A stretch of 21,132 nt of DNA from Fidelibacterota bacterium (GTDB taxonomy: Bacteria; Fidelibacterota; UBA2242), in NCBI GenBank assembly GCA_003645845.1, contig QNCV01000010.1, positions 1 through 21,132 on the forward strand. Reading direction: 5' to 3'. The notes beneath the pieces were generated by a model. The model had not been told where the DNA came from and searched no databases. It saw nothing but the letters and a program-made list of their open reading frames with translations. This document shows, one piece after another, positions 8,489 to 16,175 of the stretch. Position 1 is the first letter of the stretch, and every line of letters starts with the position of its first letter. Made by a program: the position numbers and the translations under genes.

Positions 8489-9100
8489 ATGGCGAAAATT
8501 CGTTTAACCAAAAACGAATTAAAGAAGCAAAAAGAGGCTCTGAAGCGGTACACCCGCTATCTGCCGACACTGGAACTGAAGAAAACTCAGTTGGTGGCCG
8601 AGATTCGCCAGATTTCCCGGCAGATTGATGAAATCCGGGACAATATCGGGAAATTTGAGAAAGAGATTTTTCAGTGGGTGGCTGTATTTGGTGAAGATAT
8701 CGACGTCGGCTCACTTTTTTCCGTGGAAAAGGTCGAAACAACCAGTGGCAATATCGCCGGGATCGACATTGAGATTTTCGAGGATGTTATTTTTAAGGAT
8801 GAAGATTATGACCTTTTCGAAACTCCGCTCTGGGTTGATCGGGGGATTGAGGCCTGTAAGGAAAAAATCCGGCTGCAACTGAAAATCAGAACTCTTGAAA
8901 GGCAGATGGAAGTGTTGCGGGAAGAACTGCGCGTAACGGTACAGCGGATCAATCTTTTTGATAAAATCAAAATTCCGGAAGCGAAAGAGAATATCCGGAT
9001 CATTCAGATTTATCTTGGCGACGAGCGTACCTCGGAAGTGGTTCGCGGAAAAATATCCAAAGCCAAGATCGAGAGAAAAAAGGAGGCGGTCTTTCTATGA
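8489..9100 (+). CDS. atpD: V/A-type ATPase subunit D (central rotor shaft)
   Basis: A 203-residue protein opening MAKIRLTKNELKKQKEALKRYTRYLPTLELKK, the family's signature N-terminal helix, with a matching C-terminal helix (about residues 130-195) rich in Lys, Arg, Glu and Ile. The two helices form the coiled-coil shaft that turns inside the A3B3 head. Length is normal. It lies two bases after atpB and shares ATGA with the start of atpI (4-base overlap). Subunit F, which usually accompanies D in the rotor, is not encoded nearby. Confidence 0.93.
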   Translation: MAKIRLTKNELKKQKEALKRYTRYLPTLELKKTQLVAEIRQISRQIDEIRDNIGKFEKEIFQWVAVFGEDIDVGSLFSVEKVETTSGNIAGIDIEIFEDVIFKDEDYDLFETPLWVDRGIEACKEKIRLQLKIRTLERQMEVLREELRVTVQRINLFDKIKIPEAKENIRIIQIYLGDERTSEVVRGKISKAKIERKKEAVFL

Positions 9101-9606
9101 TCGTTCCGATGCATAAAGTAACCCTGTTTATCAGCGCTCCTCATCAGGATGAGGCTCTGGTGGAATTACGCAAACTCGGTGTTCTGCATGTTCAGCATGT
9201 AAGACCGCCGCAGTCGGAAGATATTTCCGAACTGGAATCGGCCCTGAACAGTGTGGAAAAATGCCGGCAGATTCTGGATAATACGGAAAAACCAGTTAAT
9301 TTACAGGAAATTACTGATATCAAGGCGGAAGATATCGTTTCCGAAGTTCTCTCGCTGATAGCTGAAAAACAGCAGATCGTTTCCCGGATCGATGAGAAGA
9401 ACACACTTCTCGAGTGGTTCGAAACTTGGGGCAAAGTGTCCGCCGGAGATATTGAAGCATTGCAGGCGAAGGGTATTTATCTGCGGCTTTATGATATTGA
9501 ACGGAATTTGTTGAGCAGTATTCCCGAAGACGGGTTTGCGGAAATTCTCCATGAAGAAAAAAATCAATTAAAAATTGCGTTGATATCGGAGTCCGAAAAA
9601 GTCTGA
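9097..9606 (+). CDS. Subunit I N-terminal part, up to the internal TGA
   Basis: A 169-residue open frame beginning MIVPMHKVTLFISAPHQDEALVELRKLGVLHVQH, the standard start of subunit I, where the first alpha/beta domain contacts the peripheral stalk. It continues into the first coiled coil (SELESALNSVEKCRQIL...) and the second small globular segment, then stops at TGA 9604-9606. If translated alone it would be a soluble piece without the proton/sodium channel. Confidence 0.7.
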   Translation: MIVPMHKVTLFISAPHQDEALVELRKLGVLHVQHVRPPQSEDISELESALNSVEKCRQILDNTEKPVNLQEITDIKAEDIVSEVLSLIAEKQQIVSRIDEKNTLLEWFETWGKVSAGDIEALQAKGIYLRLYDIERNLLSSIPEDGFAEILHEEKNQLKIALISESEKV

Positions 9607-9699
9607 CTGGATGTAAAAGAGGAGTTTCCGCCGCAGGAGGATTTCGAATCGGTCACAAGGGAACTGAACTCCCTGAAGGTTCGCCTGGAAGAAGTAAAT

Positions 9700-10947
9700 T
9701 TGAGATTGGGGAAAATGACCGGTGCAGTTGGTCTGGTTGAACAATATCGGCAAGATTTGGAAAAACGCCTTGAGTTTGCACGGGTAAAATTCGGAATGCA
9801 GGATGTGGAGAAAATTGTCTATCTGCAAGGTTATTGTCCGGAAGAAAAGACCGAAAAGCTGATCAGGGCCGCCGAGAAAAACGGTTGGGGCATTATGACC
9901 GAGGAGCCGGAACTGATCGATAATCCGCCGACGTTGCTGAAAATGAGCAAATGGGTGGCGATTATCAAACCGGTCTTTGATTTTCTGGGAACGGTGCCCG
10001 GATATCGCGAATACGATATAAGCAAATATTTCCTGATATTCTTTGCGTTTTTTGTCGCCATGATTATCGGCGACGCCGGCTACGGTGCGATTTTTCTGGC
10101 GGTCTGCATATTTGCCCATTATAAATCGGCCAAAAGCGGGAAACCTCTGGCTTTAAGTATAAAATTGTTTTATGTGTTGAGTATAATGACGATTCTCTGG
10201 GGAACGATTACCGGCAATTGGTTTGGAGCCGTACAGATTGCCGGGTTGCCGTTTTTCAAAGCTCTTACCATTCCGCAACTGGCGACCTTTCCGGAACTTT
10301 TTCCCGATCTGAAAGCCGATCCCCAGCAGAAAGTAATGTTCATCTGTTTTGTGATCGCGATTACCCAGTTGAGCCTGGCAAATATTATGAATTTCTTAAA
10401 AGCTTTTCCCGAGCTGAAAGCAGTTGCTCATCTTGGCTGGACAGTAATGATGGTTGGTCTGTTTCTGGTGGTTCTGAATCTTGTGTTGGGAATGGCCATG
10501 CCGGGTTTCACGGTGTGGATTATCATCGGTGGGCTGGTATCCATTATCCTGTTCATGAACCAGGAAAAGGGACAAAGCTTCTTCAAAGGCATATTGGCCG
10601 GACTGGGCGGCGCGTTTAATACCTTTCTCGATTCCATCAGCTCGTTTTCGAACATCATATCATACATCCGTCTCTTCGCCGTCGGAATGGCATCGGTGGC
10701 CATTGCGTCGAGTTTCAATAATATTGCCGCACCGATGATGCACGGCTTTGCTTTTCCGGCGGCCATTCTGGTGCTGTTGATCGGTCACGGCTTGAATATT
10801 GTCATGGGAATGTTATCGGTTATCGTGCACGGTATTCGATTGAATGTGCTGGAGTTCTCCAGCCAACTGGGAATGGAATGGACCGGTTATGAATACAAAC
10901 CATTTAAAGAGAAAGAAAAAAATATAACAAAAGGGGAAATACAATGA
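9700..10947 (+). CDS. Subunit I C-terminal part with the membrane channel domain
   Basis: The open frame resumes immediately after the TGA (from 9607), and its first ATG is at 9700, preceded by a weak GGGGA three bases upstream. The 415-residue piece has the rest of the coiled coil, then membrane helices starting at YFLIFFAFFVAMIIGDAGYG. GDAGYG and SYIRLFAVGMA are the family's conserved membrane motifs; the arginine of the second faces the rotor ring. No strong ribosome site supports independent translation, so reading it as part of one damaged or mis-sequenced gene is simpler. Confidence 0.65.
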   Translation: MRLGKMTGAVGLVEQYRQDLEKRLEFARVKFGMQDVEKIVYLQGYCPEEKTEKLIRAAEKNGWGIMTEEPELIDNPPTLLKMSKWVAIIKPVFDFLGTVPGYREYDISKYFLIFFAFFVAMIIGDAGYGAIFLAVCIFAHYKSAKSGKPLALSIKLFYVLSIMTILWGTITGNWFGAVQIAGLPFFKALTIPQLATFPELFPDLKADPQQKVMFICFVIAITQLSLANIMNFLKAFPELKAVAHLGWTVMMVGLFLVVLNLVLGMAMPGFTVWIIIGGLVSIILFMNQEKGQSFFKGILAGLGGAFNTFLDSISSFSNIISYIRLFAVGMASVAIASSFNNIAAPMMHGFAFPAAILVLLIGHGLNIVMGMLSVIVHGIRLNVLEFSSQLGMEWTGYEYKPFKEKEKNITKGEIQ

Positions 10948-11366
10948 ATATTGGAATGATTGGACCCGCCGCAGCGTTGGGTTTAGCCGCTGTCGGCTCG
11001 GCATTTGGAACCGGTGTTGCTTCACAGGCCGCTGTGGGTGGCTGGAAGAAATGTTTTGCCAACAACAAACCGGCGCCCTTTATGCTGGTGGCCTTTTCCG
11101 GGGCGCCGCTGACCCAGACGATTTACGGATTTCTGTTGATGCTTTTTATCAGCGGCAGTGATAAAGATCCGCTGATGCTGATGGCTGCCGGTATTTTCGG
11201 CGGAATGGCCATGGGCTTTTCGGCATTTTTCCAGGGGAAGGTTGGTGCAAGAGCGGCTGATTCCCTGGCCGAAACCGGCAAGGGTACCGCAAACTATTTC
11301 ATGGTGCTCGGTATCGTGGAAACTGTTGCTCTCTTTGTGATGGTCTTCCTGCTGCTGATGCTGTAA
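10944..11366 (+). CDS. atpK: V/A-type ATPase subunit K (membrane rotor ring proteolipid)
   Basis: A 140-residue protein of four membrane helices forming two hairpins (about 5-30, 46-70, 77-98, 116-140), i.e. the duplicated 16-kDa proteolipid. Glu126 in GIVETVALF on helix 4 is the ion-binding carboxylate. Thr57, Gln58 and Tyr61 (PLTQTIYGF, helix 2) and Gln97 (FFQGKVGARAAD, helix 3) match Thr64, Gln65, Tyr68 and Gln110 of Enterococcus hirae NtpK, which together with Glu139 bind Na+. A Na+-translocating ring is the natural prediction. It is the last operon gene, overlapping atpI by four bases (ATGA) and followed by a strong terminator. Confidence 0.95.
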   Translation: MNIGMIGPAAALGLAAVGSAFGTGVASQAAVGGWKKCFANNKPAPFMLVAFSGAPLTQTIYGFLLMLFISGSDKDPLMLMAAGIFGGMAMGFSAFFQGKVGARAADSLAETGKGTANYFMVLGIVETVALFVMVFLLLML

Positions 11367-11391
11367 ACCCATCGGAAATAACACAATTGAT

Positions 11392-11422
11392 AAACGGCCG
11401 TCCGCTTGGGCGGCCGTTTTTT
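11392..11422 (+). terminator. Rho-independent terminator of the V-ATPase operon
   Basis: AAACGGCCG (11392-11400) pairs with CGGCCGTTT (11411-11419). The stem extends inward by T-G, C-G and C-G pairs to a GCTT tetraloop (11404-11407). A run of six T follows (11417-11422). It lies 25 bases after the atpK stop. Confidence 0.92.
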
Positions 11423-11711
11423 CATAATAAAAGCATTTAAATTATTAATGAATAATGCAGATTAATATTAGATATGTGATACAAGACACAAATGTGCACT
11501 AAATATATTAATAATATGTTTAAGTAACTAAATATTATTGTGATTATTATATGAATTGAAGTCGTGTTATTCCAAGCAAGAGAGTGTCAATACCTATTTA
11601 CTGGAAAATTTCAAATTTTACACATAGTAAATTTTCCAAATCGTATTTTTATACCTCCGTAAAACAAAATTTAAAAGAAGAAATAATAATATTAAAACAG
11701 GGAGAATTATC
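11423..11711 (+). other. AT-rich non-coding upstream region
   Basis: About 290 bases, very AT-rich, with no plausible gene. It contains the inverted repeat described separately and ends in GGGAG (11700-11704), seven bases before the ATG at 11712. Several TATAAT-like hexamers are expected by chance at this composition, so I do not name a promoter. Confidence 0.5.
11602..11638. repeat. Inverted repeat upstream of the secreted cohesin/dockerin protein gene
   Basis: TGGAAAATTT (11602-11611) and AAATTTTCCA (11629-11638) are perfect 10-base inverted copies separated by 17 bases, about 75 bases upstream of the start codon. It could be an operator or an mRNA hairpin. There is no T run after it, so it is not a simple terminator. 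Confidence 0.6.
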
Positions 11712-14450
11712 ATGCGAAATAGATTGTTAATAAAACCATTAATTATTTTAAGCATTATTGCTGCAATTATCTATTTTCCCTTTGATGTAATTGGACAGGA
11801 ATATATTTACGCTATTGATTGGCAACAAGAAAGCGATATGGGATATTCCATCATGCAAAGTAAAGTGGCAGATACAAGCTATGTTATTGCCGGCAAAACG
11901 GAATCATTCGGTGAATCTCGGGCTTTAATCGCTAAATATAGCTTTGCTTCACCTCCAATTCCACCTGTTGTTACATTAAGCTGGGCAAAAAATATTTTCT
12001 CAATGGATACTGATACATTGTCAAATAACTCTATCGCAGTCTGCATTAAAGAAGATAATAATGGCGATTATATTGCCTGCGGAGTTGCGAATACTCCGGG
12101 CAATGAAAAAGACATCCTCTTAGCTAAATTACAACCCAACGGAACACCTGTATTTCTGTATGCCTATGATGTTATAACCCGTGATAATGTAGTAAGAATG
12201 AATGATATTGCCCGAGATATGATTATTGACAGCTATGGTAATTATGTTATTGTTGGACATACTAATAGCACTGATCCAACATGTGATATACTCATTGCAA
12301 AATTTGATAATGCTGGAGGTTTCCTTTGGGCGAAGACGCTTGGAGAGCCCGGAGTAAGAGATATAGGCAGAGCAATTATTGAAAATTCCGATGGAAATTA
12401 TATAATTCTTGGTTATTCCGGAGAGTTTTATTCCAGAGATATTGTATTGGCGGAATTCAGTCCTTTCGGTACATTAATAAAATCAGTCAAAATAGATGGA
12501 AATGGCGAAGATTATGGCTGGGATATTGTTGAAGATCAAACTGATTCGGCTTATGTTGTGGCAGGTTGGAAATTCGATGGAAATATAGGGCAAAACCGAT
12601 TACTGATTTTTAAAATACATAAGAGTCTCGGATTTTGGATTTGGGCTAAAGTTACATCATTGGATGTTACTACTGGGAGAGCTGATGCGGGGATTTCACT
12701 GATAAAACAAAACAGCAATTATATTGTAGCCGGTTTTACTGAAAACGGAGACACCCCCGATCAAAATGTTTTAATATCAGCATTCGATAATATGGGAAGT
12801 AATTTATGGACAAAAATTATCCCAGGAGCAAATGCCGGCAGCCATGATGAAGCAAGTTGTATTATACCGGCATTTAATCCCTATTCAGGCTGGACCGGTT
12901 ACGCAATGACAGGATTTAGTGATAGCTATTCCGGAACGAGGGATATTCTGCTGGCATCATTGGATGTTAATAGCGATTCGTGTTATACGAAATGGCAGAC
13001 AATGATTGATCCCATTGAACCAGCGATTACAGATTTTCCAAATATCGATTCGGTTTCTGTTAATTACCGAGAGTTAGATATTGTAGATATTTACCCTGAA
13101 GATAGCTTAGTTTGCTATTCTGGCGAAGAGGGTCATGCACCATATGTTTTTGTAATAATACCGCCAAATCCATACGGGGGTGTAGGCGGATCAGCAACTA
13201 TTCCTATCACTTATAACACAAATTCTATGGCTGAAGGATTTTCAGCAGTTGAATTCCACATGTCTTATGACCATGATAATTTCACCCTGGTGGATATTCA
13301 GCCATGTGAGGAATGGTCGTTGGAATACCATGATGGCGATGATCTTCTTCTAAGAGTTGCTTTAGCTTCCAATCATCCGGTGAGTGGTTCAGGAACCCTC
13401 TGTAATATGAAATTTGATGTTTCACCTAATGCCCAACTTGGTTTCTATCCAATAGAATTCATATTCGGCATGGTTGATGAAGGTGGGTTTGATTCCGAGT
13501 TTATAGGTGGAGGAATAAATGTAGTCGATAAATTTTTTGGTGACGTCAGTGGTGATGGATTCATTCATGCATACGATGCCGCCTTGGTTTTACAGCATCT
13601 TATAGGTTATACCTATCTGAACCCGGAACAGCTAATCAATGCTGATGTGAGCGGTGATAATTATGTAAGCGCCTACGATGCATCATTAATTTTGCAATAT
13701 ATCGTTGGTTTAATTAATTCTTTTCCTGTCATGGGGGACACAACTTATTCTGTCCCGGCGACCGGTACGGTTTCTATGACAGATATTACTGCAAATCCCG
13801 GAGAAACCATTGATATTTCTGTTAATCTGAATAATGGAAATGATATTTATTCCATTGAGAGTTTGATATCATTTGATCCTGATTATCTGCAATTCCTTGG
13901 ATATACTGTTTCCGAAGATCTCAAAAACTATATGATAGTAGATTCAACGTATCAGGATCACTTTCATCTGGCAGCCGCCGGTTCCGAATCGGATGGACAC
14001 GATGGTGTAATAATGACCCTTAAATTTAAAGTTTTAGAAATTGCTGAAAATGCAATGACAAATGTTACAATAGACGACCTTAGATGGAATGAAGATGAAT
14101 GGCAGAATAATCCAGCAAGCTGTAAAGTTAACATATCCCAAGTAGGAATTGACAATTCTGTTAGTTTACCTCATGAATTCACTCTTCATCAGAACTATCC
14201 AAATCCATTCAATCCAACCACAACATTGACTATTGAGCTGCCAAAAGATATTTTTATGTCACTAACTGTTTATGATATTCTCGGTAATGAAATATGTAAA
14301 ATTGTTGAAAAAAATATGGAAGCGGGATATCATCAATTAGTTTGGAATGGTATAAATAACAGCGGCTATAATGTTCCCAGTGGTATCTATATAGCCAAAA
14401 TGGAATCTAAAGACTTTACAAAAAGTATTAAGATGATACTGATGAGATAA
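11712..14450 (+). CDS. Secreted T9SS protein with cohesin-like and dockerin domains
   Basis: A 912-residue protein. Residues 1-28 form a signal peptide (basic start, Ile-rich core, likely cut before Gln29). Residues about 35-460 hold repeated units of about 60 residues (pattern D-I-x-x-A-I-I...G-N-Y-I-I-x-G-x-S/T...D-I-L-I-A-K-F-D), resembling bacterial beta-propeller repeats. Residues about 475-605 look like a cohesin fold. Residues 609-668 are a dockerin pair with EF-hand-like calcium ligands Asp611/Ser613/Asp615/Asp622 and Asp645/Ser647/Asp649/Asp656. Residues about 678-808 resemble a second cohesin domain. Residues 821-912 are a type IX secretion sorting domain (HQNYPNPFNPTT...GIYIAKM...KMILMR). 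The protein should cross the outer membrane and be attached or released there. Its ligand is unknown. The gene stands alone between two terminators and is markedly AT-richer than its neighbours. Confidence 0.85.
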   Translation: MRNRLLIKPLIILSIIAAIIYFPFDVIGQEYIYAIDWQQESDMGYSIMQSKVADTSYVIAGKTESFGESRALIAKYSFASPPIPPVVTLSWAKNIFSMDTDTLSNNSIAVCIKEDNNGDYIACGVANTPGNEKDILLAKLQPNGTPVFLYAYDVITRDNVVRMNDIARDMIIDSYGNYVIVGHTNSTDPTCDILIAKFDNAGGFLWAKTLGEPGVRDIGRAIIENSDGNYIILGYSGEFYSRDIVLAEFSPFGTLIKSVKIDGNGEDYGWDIVEDQTDSAYVVAGWKFDGNIGQNRLLIFKIHKSLGFWIWAKVTSLDVTTGRADAGISLIKQNSNYIVAGFTENGDTPDQNVLISAFDNMGSNLWTKIIPGANAGSHDEASCIIPAFNPYSGWTGYAMTGFSDSYSGTRDILLASLDVNSDSCYTKWQTMIDPIEPAITDFPNIDSVSVNYRELDIVDIYPEDSLVCYSGEEGHAPYVFVIIPPNPYGGVGGSATIPITYNTNSMAEGFSAVEFHMSYDHDNFTLVDIQPCEEWSLEYHDGDDLLLRVALASNHPVSGSGTLCNMKFDVSPNAQLGFYPIEFIFGMVDEGGFDSEFIGGGINVVDKFFGDVSGDGFIHAYDAALVLQHLIGYTYLNPEQLINADVSGDNYVSAYDASLILQYIVGLINSFPVMGDTTYSVPATGTVSMTDITANPGETIDISVNLNNGNDIYSIESLISFDPDYLQFLGYTVSEDLKNYMIVDSTYQDHFHLAAAGSESDGHDGVIMTLKFKVLEIAENAMTNVTIDDLRWNEDEWQNNPASCKVNISQVGIDNSVSLPHEFTLHQNYPNPFNPTTTLTIELPKDIFMSLTVYDILGNEICKIVEKNMEAGYHQLVWNGINNSGYNVPSGIYIAKMESKDFTKSIKMILMR

Positions 14451-14481
14451 ACAACTCAGTATTCTTGTCAAATGTTACTCG

Positions 14482-14517
14482 AAAAAGCCTTGATTTCTTC
14501 CGGTCAGGGCTTTTTAT
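14482..14517 (+). terminator. Rho-independent terminator, probably bidirectional
   Basis: AAAAAGCC (14482-14489) pairs with GGCTTTTT (14508-14515). The stem continues inward through T-G, T-A, G-C and A-T pairs around a loop of about ten bases. The T run serves the secreted-protein gene ending at 14450. The A run on the left gives a T run on the other strand, so it may also stop transcripts arriving from the minus-strand phosphorylase gene. Confidence 0.85.
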
Positions 14518-14871
14518 TATGAAACGAAGTTACACAGAAAGAACACTGAGAGCATGGGGATTTTTATTGCTCATAGCTCAATGCTATCAACGGAATTCTA
14601 CAGAGCAAGCGCTGTGGACACAGAGTGTTTTAACCTGAAATATTTATTAGCATTTTCGGGTTAATGGAACAAAATAGCTGCTGATTTACCTATAACAGAC
14701 TGATAGTCAGAGAGATATTGGGAAAGTAGAATTGAGTGAGAAGAGTTTAAATGCCCGCCTTATTCGCGACACCTATCCAGAGGTACAAATTCTAATCTTT
14801 ATACTAATCCCTTGTACAAAATATAGCTTCGTTTTTACTCGCCGGTGAATTATCCGGGTTAGAAATATTTT
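14518..14871. other. Non-coding gap between convergent genes
   Basis: About 350 bases with no gene I can support on either strand, no tRNA-like fold and no clear repeat. Two short look-alike words (ACACAGA and ACACAGAG) occur near 14532 and 14619 but do not form a recognisable element. Confidence 0.5.
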
Positions 14872-16173
14872 CTAAAAGGTTTCATAAAACAACGGCGGTG
14901 CCGCCACCTTATGCCGGTTGATATTAAATGCTTTCAGCAGCTGTTTTGCAGCCTGCTGCCAGGCGTCTTTATCCGGTGCGTGAATAATCGCCAGTGGTTC
15001 GCCTTTTTCAACGGAATCGCCGATTTTTTTCTCAATGATAAAACCCACTTCCGGTTTGATCTTATCCGTCAACGCCCGGCGGCCGGCGCCCAGTTCCAAC
15101 GCCGACATACCGATAGTATAGGAATCAACGGCTTCGATAAAACCATTTTCGATAGAATCCACAGGCGCAATATAGGCGGCATTTTTATATTTCTCAGGGT
15201 TGATCACCATATCCACATCACCGCCCTGGTTTTTCACCATCATCAGGAATTTTTCCCAGGCTGAGCCGTTCTTCAATGCCTTTTCCAAAAGGCTTCTTGC
15301 ACGATCGAAGGTCTTTTCAATTCCCGATAATACAACCATCCAGGCTGTCAGGTGCAGGGTTACTTCGATCAGATCCGCCGGGCCTCCGCCTTTCAGCACA
15401 TCAATGGATTCCACCACTTCCAGCCAGTTGCCAACCGCTTTTCCCAGCGGCTGGTTCATATCCGTGATAACCGCTTTGACATTCAGGCCGAAGTGCTGCC
15501 CCACATTTTTCAACTGCTTTGCCAGTTTCTGACTCTGATTGTATTCCGGCAGAAAGGCGCCGTTCCCGGTTTTAACATCCAGTACCAGGCCGTCAATACC
15601 CTCGGCAATTTTTTTGCTCAGAATGGAGCCGCAGATCAGGGGAATCGATTTCACCGTCGAGGTAACATCGCGAAGAGCATACATTTTCCGGTCGGCAGGG
15701 ACCACCTCTTTTGTCTGTCCGCCCATAGCCAAACCGTATTTTTCCACAAGCCGGATGAATTCCTTTTTCGACAGCATCGGGTTAAAATTCGGGATGCTTT
15801 CTAGTTTGTCAAGAGTCCCTCCGGAATGTCCCAAACTGCGGCCGGAAAGCATGGGCACAACACAACCAACCGCATTTGCCAGGGGCGCCAAAATCAGAGA
15901 TACCTTATCGCCAACGCCGCCGGTGCTGTGCTTGTCCACTTTATAGGTTTTTACATGGGAAAGATCAATCGTCTCACCGGAGTTCAACATCACGTCCACA
16001 AGCGCAATGGTTTCCTGGTCAGTCATTCCCTGGAAATTAACGGCCATCAACCAGGCTGCCATCTGGTAATCCGGAATGCTGCCGTCCACATAACCACCGA
16101 TGAATTCTCTGATCTCATCTGCGCTGTGTTCTTTGCCCATTTTTTTCTTTTCAATAAAATTGGTTGGTATCAT
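14872..16173 (-). CDS. pdp: Pyrimidine-nucleoside phosphorylase / thymidine phosphorylase
   Basis: A 433-residue protein, exactly the length of the Bacillus-type enzyme, which splits thymidine, deoxyuridine or uridine with phosphate into base and (deoxy)ribose 1-phosphate for salvage. KHSTGGVGDK (81-90) supplies the phosphate site. The catalytic set His82, Arg168, Ser183 and Lys187 is complete and at the same numbers as in Geobacillus PyNP. The signature around 110-125 (SGRSLGHSGGTLDKLE) fits the family except for two serines where Gly/Ala and Thr/Ala are usual. No signal peptide; cytoplasmic. The start sits two bases after the lptF/G-like stop, with TTGGAG just upstream, so the two form one operon. 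Substrate preference (thymidine only, or both) cannot be read off; deoA is an alternative symbol. Confidence 0.93.
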   Translation of the reverse strand: MIPTNFIEKKKMGKEHSADEIREFIGGYVDGSIPDYQMAAWLMAVNFQGMTDQETIALVDVMLNSGETIDLSHVKTYKVDKHSTGGVGDKVSLILAPLANAVGCVVPMLSGRSLGHSGGTLDKLESIPNFNPMLSKKEFIRLVEKYGLAMGGQTKEVVPADRKMYALRDVTSTVKSIPLICGSILSKKIAEGIDGLVLDVKTGNGAFLPEYNQSQKLAKQLKNVGQHFGLNVKAVITDMNQPLGKAVGNWLEVVESIDVLKGGGPADLIEVTLHLTAWMVVLSGIEKTFDRARSLLEKALKNGSAWEKFLMMVKNQGGDVDMVINPEKYKNAAYIAPVDSIENGFIEAVDSYTIGMSALELGAGRRALTDKIKPEVGFIIEKKIGDSVEKGEPLAIIHAPDKDAWQQAAKQLLKAFNINRHKVAAPPLFYETF

Positions 16174-16175
16174 GA

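Larger units (their letters stand above)
9097..10947 (+). pseudogene. atpI: V/A-type ATPase subunit I, interrupted by in-frame TGA
   Basis: Read straight through, this is a 616-codon subunit I gene of normal length and layout: a cytoplasmic N-terminal half with coiled coils, and a membrane half with seven or eight helices from about codon 308. The essential half-channel arginine is present as Arg525 in SYIRLFAVGMA. Codon 170 (9604-9606) is TGA. The frame is open on both sides without a frameshift and the flanking residues read as a continuous subunit I (SESEKV, stop, LDVKEEFPPQEDF). TGA ends atpE, atpD and this gene itself, so it is a real stop in this genome. A sequencing or assembly error, a recent nonsense mutation, or production as two chains are the options. 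The 4-base overlaps at both ends show the gene belongs to the operon. Confidence 0.85.

Noticed and set aside
9604..9660. Selenocysteine insertion at the atpI TGA
   Set aside because: No stable hairpin with the expected loop follows within the usual distance and the position is a linker with no redox role.
13542..13720. Cellulosome scaffold or enzyme
   Set aside because: Dockerin and cohesin-like domains alone do not mean a cellulosome; no carbohydrate-active domain is present here and the sorting domain is type IX.
14518..14871. tRNA, small RNA or IS remnant in the gap
   Set aside because: No cloverleaf, no terminal inverted repeats, no coding remnant could be seen.
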